From positions 30,592,501-30,656,500 of the forward strand of contig NC_072896.1 of NCBI RefSeq assembly GCF_027943255.1: 64,000 bases of DNA. The letters are read 5' to 3'. Within the stretch, counting starts at the first letter, position 1; every line of letters starts with the position of its first letter. The translations under genes were made by a program, and so were the position numbers. The notes under the pieces were generated by a model. The model made no database searches and was not told the origin of the DNA. It saw only the letters and a program-made list of their open reading frames with translations. Below are positions 12,006 to 23,289 of this stretch, piece by piece. Source of the stretch: Anastrepha obliqua (taxonomy: Eukaryota; Arthropoda; Insecta; Diptera; Tephritidae).

Positions 12006-12395
12006 TGTAGTATGATTATAAGTCGGATATGCCTTAACATTAATATTCATAAACATTTTGTTTTGGCTTTTATTTTATTGTCCACTTATGCATTCACTGT
12101 GCTGTGCCGTTTTAAATAGAGTATCATATTTCTTAAAAGGTTCATTACACTTGAAAGTAAACGCAAACATAGCTAACGTAATTATTTTATGCGCGGCGCG
12201 TGAATGCTAGAATCATATTACACAAGTAAACACCGAAAAATTGTTGTTGGCTTGCATTGATAAAAATTACTATAAAAACGCTTGTACTTAGTATGTAAGA
12301 CAAGAAAGAAAATAATCGTTTCACAAGCTGGATGACTAGCTTGGAACGACAAATAAATAAATATATATAACATAAATAAATATACTTTCTTTACA
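12006..12395 (+). repeat. right LTR
   Basis: The copy of the left LTR, followed by the target duplication CACG at 12396-12399. Confidence 0.93.
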
Positions 12396-12399
12396 CACG

Positions 12400-13520
12400 C
12401 AGAAAATTTAAACAAAGAAACTATTTTTAGCTTTAAACATAATAGGGTTGCCACATATTTTTAATGTATTTTGTAGCAGTTATTTAGACAAAAAGTACAA
12501 GAAAATGTGATAATAGGAAAGAAAAATTAATGCAGATTAAAAGCAAAAAAAAAAAAATACAAAAAATTAATATTAAAAGTAAATGCTAATTTCTGGGTTG
12601 CTATTTTTCCATGACTTAGTGACTTGTTTCGAAACGGAATATTTTAATGAAAAAGAAGAAATTATTCACATTAAAAGAAGATACGAATAGCACGAATGTA
12701 AATTGAAAGAAATACGAGTATAGATTAGAAAGCATTTTATTGTTAGATGGAGACATTTCGCAGTTTTTTGAATTAAAAAAAAATATTTCCGAAAACATTT
12801 TCGTAATATTAAAAACAGGTATAGGTTAGGTTGCACTGGCTGGCCGAAGCCACGTGGAGACCATTTTGGACCCAAAGAGCTATTTAATACGAATTAAAAC
12901 AGAATTGGAAAATATTTCATAACAGAGTTGCCACATATATGCTAACATAAGAACAGCAATTGCATAGATTGCATAGATAAAAAATTTAGGAAAATAAGAC
13001 AGATAAAAGACAAAAAATGTTGTTGGGCAATAATTTAATACATATAGCGTTGCCATAGTATTTTTTTAGTTTAGTTTAGTTTTTAGTATGCATTTTTTTT
13101 TGAAGTTATGTAAAGTATAAAGAAATGTGCTTAAAAGGATTCCCCATATTTTTTAATTAAAAGAAGTAGATATTGAAAAAAGACGTACACGAGAGTGGAA
13201 TAGTATGAATATAAAGTGAAGGAAAGTTAGAAATAACTTTGAAACCAATTTATAATAACATAGAAATAGCTAGCAATTTTTAAATTAAGTATCATTTCGG
13301 AAATCATTTGTGCAATAAAAAAATTTTCTATATAAAAATTAAAAAAAAAAAAAAATAGAAAAGATTACATTAATTACATAACACATTCTTTTTGTAAAAG
13401 GAGCAGTGTAGAATTGTGAAATGAAGTTTATTAAAATAAGGTTGTTTTAAAAAATAATTAGAAATAGGGTTGCCACATTTTTTTTTTTAGTACACATATG
13501 CCTGAACGATTTTTCGACAT
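12400..13520. repeat. degenerate GGGTTGCCA repeat sequence, right part
   Basis: No gene. The motif GGGTTGCCACATATTTTT or variants recur at about 12446, 12595, 12928, 13046 and 13466 in A/T-rich sequence with common phrases such as AAAAGAAG. This is the opposite orientation to the larger array at 47130-48700. Confidence 0.45.
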
Positions 13521-13639
13521 AATCTCTGTGTATAATTTTGTAGATGAATTTTAAGCTCTTAATTCCTAAGAACAGCGTTACCTCGATAAATTGAAAATAA
13601 TAATAAACAACAAATTATAAATCAAAAACAAAATAAATT

Positions 13640-14375
13640 AAAAATAATAATAAATAACAAATTTCAAAACATGCCATGAAAATTTCAAACTTCTTGACAG
13701 AAAACTTAAAAAAAAAATGTCAGTAAACAAGCAATAAAAATTCCTCATTGAATTTCCTCATTAGCTTTTTTTTGTTTGTTTCGTGCATATGATGATGAAA
13801 TTTGTCGATTTTTTCTATATTAATTTTGTGAAAGGTCTCAAATTTATATTTACATATATGGGTTTTGTTAGACCTATACTTGACCTATACCTGACCTATA
13901 CTTTTATAAAAAATATAATAAACATTAAAAAAAAGAAGGAAAGTAGTCAAAAGGTGGTGGTGCTTTATTTTTTTCGCGGGCTGTACATGCAATGAACTTT
14001 TCGACCTGGGATAATAATAAATAACAAATTTCAAAAATTGCCATTAAAATTTCAAACTTTTTGATAAAAATCTTAAAAAAAAAATTCAGTAAACCGTTTT
14101 ATTGCTCATTGAATTTCGAGTAAGTGGAATTAGTTTTTTTTTCTTGTTTCTTGCGCACGATGATGAACTTGGTCGAGTTTTTTTAATTTTTTAAAAGGTC
14201 TCTTATTTATATTTACATATATGGGTTTTGTTAGACAATAAGCTATACTTTTATAAAAAAAAAAAACAATGAAAATTCGAAAGAAAGAAGAAAAGTAGTC
14301 AAAAGTTTATGATGGTGCTTAATTTTTTTCGCGGGCTGTACATGCAATGAACTTTTCGACCTGTGATAAGAGCCG
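13640..14375. repeat. tandem duplication, two units of about 367 bp
   Basis: The sequence beginning TAACAAATTTCAAAA at 13655 recurs at 14022 and the two units stay alignable to their shared end, GGGCTGTACATGCAATGAAC then TTTTCGACCTG. Each contains the phrase TTTACATATATGGGTTTTGT and a lysine-like A-rich tract. A diverged partial third copy lies at 16905-17065. No conserved reading frame is apparent. Confidence 0.75.
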
Positions 14376-15579
14376 AAAATATTTCAGTCAGTAGTATATT
14401 CGCCTTTGTCAAGGCACAAGTCTCAGACTTTTGGTATATGTTAATTTCTATTTGCCTAAATTTTTTTTCTTTTGAACTTACCAGAAATACGAAATTGAAT
14501 AAGAAGAGCACATATTTGATTGTATTCGCACTACCCGTCAGTAGTGACATTTTTGTAGTTTACTCTGCAACTTTGGGTTTACTGCAAAATAAAGGTTGGA
14601 AAACCACAAATTAAAAACCAAATAATATTATACACACATGACATACATATAAATATATATATTTTTTATCACTAATCACTTGCGTGCTGACGCGTATGTT
14701 ATTTTTCGTCTGTTCGAACCGTACGTGTTATTGTTAAATACTAACAAAACTCTTGTTTGGCATATTTCGTTTAAGCAAGAATTATTTTCTTTTGCTTATC
14801 CGCAATTTTTGTTTTTTTTTTTTTTGAACTTGAAACAAAGCAAACAACATTTAGTCTCTATAGGCTTATCGTAATTGAATGTAAATGTATATGTAAGTAC
14901 CTGTGTGTGTGCATAAGCTGTATCTGTAGTCGATAACCGAAACTATGCACAGGTGCACACCACGCATTATCCTCTCTCGCGCCATATCCCTAGACCCCTC
15001 GCTCTTTCTGCCTCTCTCTATCCCTGGGCCAGGGTGGGGAAAATAAAATAGCCTAAACTACTCGTAGTTATATTTTTTATTGTTATTACTATCTATGGTA
15101 TTATTCAGCAGTTTATTGCCACGGTTGCGAGTGGTCTCCAAATGGTCAATGATTATCAGTACAGCGATTATCAGTTACCACTTGATTAGATAGCAGCAAG
15201 AGGTCATAAAATTGAGTGTTGTAAAACTTGCAATTTAGTCAGAATGCAGCAGGAAACTTCGTAAATGCAATGTTTAGAAAAAAAATGTGTGCGCAATTGT
15301 GAAATAAATTTAACTTTGACAAAAGAGGGTTCCTGCGACGTGCACAAAGGGTTGTAAATCAGCAATTGCCTCGATCAGCCTAATAGGAACAGTGCTCGAG
15401 TAAACTAATGAAAGTAAGTATCTGTTACTAAAACTTAGTTGCACATAAAAAGTGCTGAAGAATTATGAAAAAAGACAAATTATGAAGGTACATTTTTTTT
15501 CTTTTCTGAGGCTTTGAAGTTTGGCGAAAGTCATAAAGCAGAAAAGTCATAAAATTTTTTAAACATCGCATAGTAATTA
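14376..15579. other. intergenic, no gene recognised
   Basis: A/T-rich with one GC-richer patch near 14940-15060 (pyrimidine-rich CTCTCTCGC and CTCTTTCTGCCTCTCTC phrases). Short frames at 14363-14614 and 14680-14874 carry no motif. Nothing can be assigned. Confidence 0.5.
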
Positions 15580-16215
15580 TAATGGATGCTTTTCATTTCA
15601 ATTCAACCGGGCTATACGGGACATGTTCTTCGATTTCGATGTAACTCAAATATGTTGCTCTCTGGTGAAAATAATGAGACACCTATTTTTTTGTTCGCCC
15701 GAAAAAAATTTTTTCAAGATTTATCGACAATTTTGTTTTTCGGCTCAAAATCGATTTTTTTAATTGCTCATAACTTAGTCAAAAATGAACCGATTTTAAT
15801 GATTCTGGGTTCATAATGATCGCCATTACTTGCACGAGCGCTTTCATGTACAAACAATAGCACAAATAAAAGTTGAAAATTGTTTATTTTGCAAAAAAAA
15901 CAAGAAGTGCGAAATTTTTTCGAAATTCAATATTTCAAAAAGTGAATTTTTTTTTCTAACTTTTTCCAAATCAAGAGCACACCTCAAGCTTCAATTGCGC
16001 TGAATGTCCAGTAGCTAAAATCGGTTATTTTTGAGTAATGAATTTTTGAGTAAAAAACCTGTTTGTTGCCGATAAATCGTGAAAATTTTTTTTTCGGGCG
16101 AACAAAAAAATAGGTGTCTCATTATTTTCACCAGGGCGCAACTTATTTGAGTTACATCGAAATCGAAGAACATGTCCCGAATAGCCCGGTTGAATTGAAA
16201 TGGAAAGCATCAATG
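15580..16215. repeat. foldback element with two long inverted arms
   Basis: The sequence 15580-15815 and the reverse complement of 15985-16215 match over about 150 bases at an estimated nine in ten positions, then more weakly. Shared phrases include TTCAATTCAACCGGGCTAT, GTTCTTCGATTTCGATGTAA and GAGACACCTATTTTTTTGTT. Both arms can be read in the same frame giving similar peptides (QPGY.GHVLRFRCNSN), but this is expected of any arm pair. Likely a non-autonomous palindromic DNA element. Confidence 0.7.
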
Positions 16216-16416
16216 GCCAAAAAAGAGAGAAAAGTGTCTCGGCAAATGTGAGAAATTCGTACTTAATTTTTTTTGTTCAGGCAAAAAGGCTGTAAGGTCC
16301 AATTAACAATTTTTGTCTTATAGAACTTAATTAATTTTGTCCAAATCTGTTTGTTTTGCAAAAGAATCTCCAATGTAAGCGCGTAAGAATTTACGAGTGG
16401 AGGCCTCGCAATATAT

Positions 16417-16669
16417 CGCACCCTAAATACAAAAGGGTCACAACTCAAAATGTACTTCTACTCAAATATGAACGAGACGTTATCAATAAAACGGTCCGCG
16501 GATGACATATGGCAAAAATAAATTTTTTGTTTTTTGGTAGGACTGTTATAAGCTTATATGGCAAATTTCAGCGTGATATGTCACATGGTTTGTTTTCTGT
16601 GCTACTGTAAACAAGTCAAGCTCGAGTGTGGAAAATTTTGAGTTGTGACCCTTTTGTATTTAGGGTGCG
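16417..16669. mobile_element. MITE with 35-bp terminal inverted repeats
   Basis: The left end CGCACCCTAAATACAAAAGG continues GTCACAACTCAAAA and is repeated as its exact complement at the right end. The 253-bp element is flanked by ATAT at 16413-16416 and 16670-16673, a plausible target duplication (or TA plus chance). The interior has no coding capacity. The superfamily is not assigned. Confidence 0.85.
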
Positions 16670-16904
16670 ATATGTACGGGTGGGTGGGTGGTCGAACTAC
16701 ATATGCACCGTGCGCTCTTCGTGAGCTTATATTATATGTACAATTATAAGTATATCTGTGGCCGTATCACTGAATCTAAAAATGTTCTTGTTTCTCAAAG
16801 GGATTATCTAGCAATGAAAATTTAATGGCTTATAAAATTGTTTACCACACATTTTTTTTTTAAATTCTGATTAAAAAGTTTGACATTTGGATGGAATTTT
16901 TTCA

Positions 16905-17065
16905 AATTTTTGCATAGAGTTGAACATTTTGATTTTCACGGTTTTTGTTAGATAATGAGCTATACAGTAAAAAGAAGAAATAAACATTAAAAAAAGTAGT
17001 CAAAACTGATCAAAATGCTAAGGTGCTATAATTTTTTTCGCGAGCTGCACGTGAAGGACGTAGTC
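16905..17065. repeat. diverged third copy of the 367-bp repeat
   Basis: Shares GGTTTTTGTTAGATAATGAGC, TAGTCAAAA and TTTTTTTCGCGAGCTG phrases with the right half of the two units at 13640-14375. Confidence 0.5.
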
Positions 17066-17868
17066 GAGTTGCTTTACAAAAATTTTCTCAGAAAAAACTA
17101 ATTTACAAACAAATACCCTTTTGGTCTGAATAATTTATGATGAAGTACACCACAGGCAAGCCATTGTGGCTGGTTAACATTAAAAATTAAAAGTACTTGA
17201 AAATCAATAAAATAGCGTGACCCTTAAAACACTATAGGATGTTTCAATAGGTATATAACAGATGTTTTCAGATTTTTTGAAGAGCGGAAACGAATAACTT
17301 TTGCCACCGCAAATGTTGCAGAGTCTTCAATGTTGAGCTAAATTCAGCTTGGCCACAATGAGAACTATGAGATGGTCAATGAAAGGTGAGTGAAAGGTTA
17401 GTGAAAGGCCTATGAAAGGCGTGGAATCGACTGAATTGGCTTATTTTAAGGCCCTCGCCTCATTTGAAATTATGTTTTTTGGGTGTTTCTTTGAAAGCGT
17501 GTGAAACAGAAACGAAAAAATATTTTTCATTTTTGTCTCCAGTACTCTATTTTCTTATTCATTAGTAAAAAAACAAATTTTTTTTTTGTTTTAACCATAC
17601 GAGGTTCATTCAAAAAGTTTTCAGCCTGCAAAATATGGTCTTCACATGGACAATGGATACAGATATAGCCGGTTCTGCTGAACAGATTTTGATGAAATAA
17701 AATTTAAGTGACGTGGAATTGGTAACGACAGTGTAAAAACAATTTTTTAGTATTTTTTCGGACCTTTAAAGTAAAAACAAAGAGTCGAAAAGGGTTAAAA
17801 CATGGTTTTTCATCTTTGAACGTCCGCCATTTTGTCAAATATTTTTTTTTTTAGAGATCGTGATATTA

Positions 17869-18650
17869 GGTAACCAGAGACCTGCATGGCTCACTGTTTT
17901 CTTGAGTTGTTCATACGCTAAATTTCTTGCTCACATTCAGTCAATTGAACCAAAATATTTGGTCAAGTGCAGTCAGCTCATGCAGGCGAACGCGTAGTTC
18001 AGCTCAGTCAACACGTATGATCTAATATCTTCGGCTCAAATCTAATCATTGAACAAAAAGCAGCATAGAATGAAATTAACATCGGCCTTTGCGTTCAAAC
18101 GATCAAACTTGTTCAAAGAAGTAATTGTCATTATTGTAAATAGCACATGTTCGAGCAAACGAGCGTTGGCGTACAATGTACGCTGTAAATTGCGTTTCGT
18201 ATTTGAAAGGATTAGTTGGTTTCAGCAATGTTTCCTATTTACATTATTTTCTTTCGTGTTTTATTATAAGTTTAAAAAAAAAAAACAAATATGAAAATAT
18301 AGTGTTTTTGCTTTAAAATTTTGCTTTTACTTTGCTATCGTTACATGCAAAAACTCATGCGGGATCATACGTGTTCAAACCGGCTCATTTGGCTCTATAG
18401 CCCTTTTATTCTTGCTCAAAAAAATTAATGTACAGCCGAACGAGCAAGTACCCGAAACGGCTGCTATGAAGACGATTGATGATAACATCGGAGAGCTAAA
18501 ACGCAGCACATGATTTGATTGAGCTGAAATAAACAATGACAATAACTTATTTGAACAAGTTCGATCGTTTGAACGCAAAGGCCTGTTTTTTTGTTCAAGC
18601 GAAGCGTATGAATGTTTTACACTCGACCGGTGCAGTTCTCTGTAGGTAAC
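17869..18650. mobile_element. non-autonomous element with imperfect inverted ends
   Basis: Left end GGTAACCAGAGACCTGCA and right end complement GTTACCTACAGAGAACTGCA are similar. Further inside, 18076-18140 pairs with the complement of about 18520-18585 (GGCCTTTGCGTTCAAACGAT). Interior short frames have no motif. Confidence 0.5.
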
Positions 18651-18688
18651 ATAAAACCAAATAGCTTAATACAGACACCCTAAAAAAC

Positions 18689-18846
18689 ATTATAACGTGT
18701 GAACTACGATCATTTTCAAGGGAAAAATTGTTAGTATTTTTTTCGGACTTTTAAAGTCAAAAAAAGAGTCAAAAAGGGTAAAAAAATGGTTTTTAATTGT
18801 TCGCAATTTCGTCAATTTTTTTCAGAGGTCGTAGTTCACACTATAA
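18689..18846. mobile_element. small MITE with 20-bp inverted ends
   Basis: TATAACGTGTGAACTACGAT at the left and the complement of TCGTAGTTCACACTATAAGG at the right form imperfect terminal repeats around about 110 bases. A relative without clear ends lies in direct orientation near 17720-17865. Confidence 0.55.
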
Positions 18847-19080
18847 GGACATTCATACTAAACAAGAACCTTTTTGCCCTTTTTTGGAAGACCCTTTTTT
18901 GAAGGCTGACAAATTTTCGAACGAGCCTCGTACGGCAAAAAAGTTTTTTTTTGTTTTTTACGAATGAATTAAAAAATAAAACACTAAAAATAAAAATTAA
19001 AAAAACTTTTTTCGTCTCCGTTTTACACGCTTTTAAAGAAACACCCAAAAAAACCATTTCAAATGAGGCGAGGGCCTTAA

Positions 19081-20448
19081 GCTGCATTTGCGATATCTTC
19101 GATACATTCACCAGTTTGTTGTTTCACTGGCATAGGAATATTCAATAGAGATTATGTGGTCTCAAATTTATTCACTGCTGACTTGTCGAATGTCGCAATT
19201 ATTGCGATCGAAAATTGAAGTAAGTGCTTTTGAAATTGCGAGGAACACCTCAGAAATTCGATAGTTATTTTTAATAATTTTTTAGTGGCTGATTTGATCG
19301 CATTAGCATAATAAAAATTTGAATCGTGAAATGAAATTTTTACAGAAACAGCTCACAAACAAATTAAGGGTGCATTTGTTTTTAAAAACAAATCAAAATT
19401 GTTAAGCTGCTATTGACACACCCTTCATGCATGGGCGGTTGGTAACAAATGATACTTAATTGACACCAAACTGAAGCACAACACAGCTGTGTACAGTCAT
19501 GCATGTGAAAAGTTGTATGAAAACTTACCACTATTCCATCATGCGACCAATTTTAAGTGTAACTTCGCGGAATGGACAGCAATCGATAAAACTCATTAGC
19601 TTGCACGTATACTCATGGACATTTGTACATGTAAAATCATGGGTGTTCATAATGTAGTTTACAGTGTGTCTATATGCATTTTTCACGGGTAACGTGAATC
19701 ATGCAATGAAAATTACTTAGGTATTTGCACACTCTCGCATACAACTGTACATGTATGCGTATGTAATAACACATACTTAAGCACACTTGGACTCACTCAC
19801 TGGCATAAAAAGCTGAAGTGGTTGCAATATTTGGAATATTTTTCATGCTGAATTATTTTCATAATATTTTTATAAAAATATATATAATAAAAATTGTATA
19901 AATTATAGTTCCAAGCTTTGCACAAAATTCGCATAAATCTAACAAATTTAAAAAAATTATCGTAAAAATTTTCAACTTTTTAATCAGAGTCTCTTATAGC
20001 TCATGCACTTTTGGAACAAAGTAAAAACAGCCTTACCACCTTGAATGAAAACCATAATGTTACTTTGATCTGCATACCGGGACGATTTTCCTTTACCTCT
20101 GTGAATGTCCTGCCCTGTGAAAGGAGATGATTCAACCCTAAGCAAATCACTGTTCGAGAGTCTCGAACAACTGCCGGGCTTAGACGTCAATCGCCTAAAG
20201 TTCTTAAAACGCACAGACTGGATATAATGCTGTAAATAACCGTTAACCAATTTATTAACGAGGATGTGGCAACAAAAAGATGCGGAAGCGCTAGTTGGAC
20301 TTTCGAAGAATCACCACTTTAACCCACCAACCTATTGCGAATATTGCAAATGTATGAAGTAAGTTAGATATGTGAGCGCAAGTGTACATAAGTATTGTAT
20401 ATTATATATATAGGTTTTTTATGTGTGCAACTAACCAACTGCCATCTT
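19081..20448. other. intergenic, no gene recognised
   Basis: Mostly A/T-rich. A minus-strand frame at 19984-20250 (88 codons, ATG at 20250) is locally less A/T-rich and could be a decayed transposon or exon, but I recognise nothing in it. Confidence 0.45.
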
Positions 20449-20688
20449 CAATCTCGGTGAAACAGCAAATTAAGAAAAACATTTTTCTAATAGCGGTCGC
20501 CCTTCGGCAGGCAATGGCAAACCTCCGAGTGTATTTCTGCCATGAAAAAGCTCATCATAAAAATATTTGCCGTTCGGAGTCGGCTTGCAACTGTAGGTTC
20601 CTCCATTTGTGAAACAACATCAAGACGCGCACCACAAATAGGAGGAGCTCGGCTACACACCCAAAAAGGGTGTATGCGCCAATTATAT
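20449..20688 (+). mobile_element. tRNA-derived SINE, copy 2 (5' truncated)
   Basis: Starts within box B of the SINE head (AATCTCGGTGAAA), so box A is gone. The body matches the other copies (TAATAGCGGTCGCCC, GCAATGGCAAACCTCCGAGT) and ends CCAATTATATAT running into a TA dinucleotide tract. 5' truncation is typical of LINE-mediated insertion. Confidence 0.8.
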
Positions 20689-20699
20689 ATACATATATA

Positions 20700-21865
20700 T
20701 ATATATATCTTGAACTAAAGCTCCTCGTCTATGGTAATTTCCCTTTAAACAGGACACCTGCCACAAAAGTTTCACAAGCCAGTTTATGTACATCAAAGAA
20801 AGTATACAAAAATATACTATAATGGCAATAAAATTAAATCTCTTGATAATATACGGCAAAGTAGCATGATAACTGTTCATAACTGCATTTTATAAGTACC
20901 CTGCAGGGAAAAATATTAATTGTGAAATGGGAAACGAGCTACTACCACTTTACTTTTCAGCTCAATTAGTTCGTGTTCTATCTTTTTTCCACGCTAACAC
21001 TCCGATGCCTTACGAAATGTCAATTGTCCGGTCATACAACAGCAAAATACCAGTTAAAATATCCCATTAGTGAAAAAGCTTCAGTTCAATATGTTGGATT
21101 ATCCAGCTCTGATGTACTTTTTATATTTTCAACAGTTTTGTGTAAATAATATGTCAGTCATTAAAAAAGTGCATATAAGCTACCTTGGTATAATCACGAG
21201 TTGAAAAAGTTGAATATTCTAAGAAGTAAATATTTCAAAATGTTTAAAACAGCGGGAGTCCAGTTCTTCTTGGCTTATTAACAAAAATATTAGAATAAAC
21301 TTAACTGTTTATAGGTATTCCTTTAAAACAAATTACAGTTTTAATGTCGAATCGAAAATAACATCTAATCCAACGATTTTTTGACAGTTTATTAAGTCGA
21401 AGAAATGTGGTTCTTGCATACCTTCTGCAGTTTTCTTTTAAGATAAATTTGTTCGTTGTCCTGGTGTTGTCACACGTCTTTTTGCGAAATTCTTTAGTTT
21501 AAATTTTAGCTTAATTATGGCATATCCCCACCCGATTGTGGTTTGGTGAAAGATATTTCTAAACTTAAACCTTCTGTAAAAACTGACATTGATGGATTAT
21601 CCAGGGTTATATTAAAAAAATATCACCCAATAGTTTTCCCTTTGAAATTTATTGTCAAACTTTTTGAAAGTACAGCAGAGATGGCGGGCGCAATTAGCCT
21701 TTTATAGCAACCTCTGGGGTTCCTCAGGAAAATATCTGAAACAATCGTCAGGTGACGCTCTAAGTCAACTGATTTGAGTTCTGTTCTTTTGTTAGGCTGC
21801 CACATCTGTGGTTAAAAGTTATGCGGTCTTGAGTACGCGCGTGTTTTCGAATTTTTGCAGTTTTT
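20700..21865. other. intergenic, no gene recognised
   Basis: A/T-rich sequence with no motif, repeat or frame that I can support. Confidence 0.5.
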
Positions 21866-21965
21866 AAACTGGATTTGAATTTGCAAAAGAAAGTTTGTAT
21901 TCAATTTTGCGTTAAAAATGGATTCAATGTTGCGAAAGCCTTAAAAATGTTGGAAAACTTAGAAA
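21866..21965 (+). pseudogene. possible mariner transposase N-terminal scrap
   Basis: The peptide KKVCIQFCVKNGFNVAKALK then MLEN resembles the start of the mariner helix-turn-helix region (compare [12 protein letters not shown]...LLKEAY at 505). It diverges after about 30 residues. Assignment is tentative. Confidence 0.35.
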
Positions 21966-22149
21966 TCCCATCAATCTTCTCCATGATTTCAACAGCTCTG
22001 GCTGGCTGTAGAAATCTGCCAGTTGAAGGTATCATAATGGTAACGGCGCTTCAGTGATACTTGAAGAGTGCCAGACTAATCTTTCTAACCAACAGACGAA
22101 TCGAATTAGAAGTAGATATTCAAGTATTTGATGCCACTTTATCGAGAAA

Positions 22150-22900
22150 AAGAGTGGTAAATATCTAGGAGTGCATAAATCATGCTGCCACAAGAGCTGC
22201 CAAAGTAAGCGGCATGTTAAGTAAGCTCATGGCAAACCTTGGAGGTCCAACGCAGAACAAGCGAAAACTTTCAATGGACACGACGAACTCGATTCTCTTA
22301 TACGGATGCGAAATATGGGCAGATTCGCTAAGAGTGCAATGCCGGCGGAAAACTCTGCAATCTGTGCAATGCACCTGATCTCTCAGAGTGGCTTCTTCAT
22401 ACCGAACAGTATCTGAAGTAGCGGTGTTTGCTATCAGCGGAACCATTCCTATAGATATTCTAGCACAAGAGCGCAAACGGAGATGGGAGGCAAAAAACAC
22501 AGGAATCCCAGTACCACGCTTCTCCGATATTAGAGTTCAAATGCTCACACTTTGGCAGGCAAGATGGAACTCTGAACGGTACGGTAGATGGACAGCGAGA
22601 CTAATACCCAATCTAAAAAGTGGGTAGAGGTTAACTATTACCTCACATAGTTTTTGTCCACATACATATATGGAGTTACGAGTATGATGATGCGGAGCCC
22701 ACCTTTTTTTAAAAACGAGAGGTGGAACATACATAGAAAGAACAGCTCTGCAACGAGCTTTTGGTGCATTTACACCTGAAGAAATAATTGAGAAAATGAT
22801 GATAGGCGAAGAAAAATGGAGTTCCGTCACAAATTTTGTGGAGGATATTATCCGAAAAAGGAAGCGGGAAATGGAAACTTACGTTGAAGAGCATTGAGCA
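22150..22900 (+). pseudogene. R1-group-like non-LTR retrotransposon C-terminal region
   Basis: Frames in order read KVSGMLSKLMANLGGP and ILLYGCEIWADSLRV (end of the reverse transcriptase, thumb region). Then come ASSYRTVSEVAVFAISGTIP, IDILAQERKRRWEA and WQARWNSERYGRWTARLIP, the conserved linker of R1/LOA-type elements. After a gap the tail FGAFTPEEIIEKMM and EEKWSSVTNFVEDII follows, ending at a stop near 22897. Stops and a deletion of the cysteine-rich part show decay. The catalytic YADD region lies outside what remains. Confidence 0.7.
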
Positions 22901-23289
22901 TTGATTTCTCAAAACAGGTGACCCTGAAATCCAAGAGAAGAGAAGGGATATTTTTAGTGGAATCACCACACACGTAATAGCGGCGGTTACTATATGGTGC
23001 GAAGGCATTTTTAACCCAACCTCACCGCCGAAAAAAAGGAGTGCCAGATTGGCGCTTCAACCTTTTCATCTACCTACCTACCACAAACAAGTATGACTTC
23101 TTCAATTAAATACTATATAGTACTGAACTGGAATGCTTCCATACAAGTTTGGCTTTTCCCTGGATGGTATTTACCCAAAAAGCAAATAAGTACAGTAGCC
23201 CTGTACTCTTATCATTACTAGTGATGGCATAAATTAACAGCGAAGCCCGAAAAACAAAGCAAAAACCAAATAATATATAGGAGCTGATA

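Larger units (their letters stand above)
9868..12395 (+). mobile_element. internally deleted Ty3/gypsy-type LTR retrotransposon
   Basis: A structurally complete but short (2,528 bp) LTR element. Two 390-bp LTRs (9868-10257 and 12006-12395) start TGTAG and end TTTACA; by eye they differ at two adjacent bases only. A primer-binding site starts immediately after the left LTR (TGGCGATCCTGCC) and a polypurine tract (GAAGAAGGGAGG) directly precedes the right LTR. The 4-bp target duplication CACG is present at 9864-9867 and 12396-12399. Inside, only fragments of coding sequence remain, so it would need a helper element. The near-identity of the LTRs indicates recent insertion. Confidence 0.93.
17446..19080. 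repeat. nested foldback structure with outer arms of about 180 bp
   Basis: The outer arms are 17446-17629 and, inverted, 18902-19080 (shared phrases TTAAGGCCCTCGCCTCATTT, TTTTTTGGGTGTTTCTTT, TACGAGG). Inside them are two direct-orientation copies of a roughly 90-base segment (TTTTTTCGGAC.TTTAAAGT...AAAAGGGT) at about 17735-17830 and 18730-18810. Between these lies a further inverted-repeat element at 17869-18650. No transposase is encoded. Successive insertions of non-autonomous elements explain it best. Confidence 0.65.

Noticed and set aside
19984..20250. 88-codon minus-strand frame as a host gene
   Set aside because: No recognisable domain, splice context or conservation evidence. Left as unassigned.
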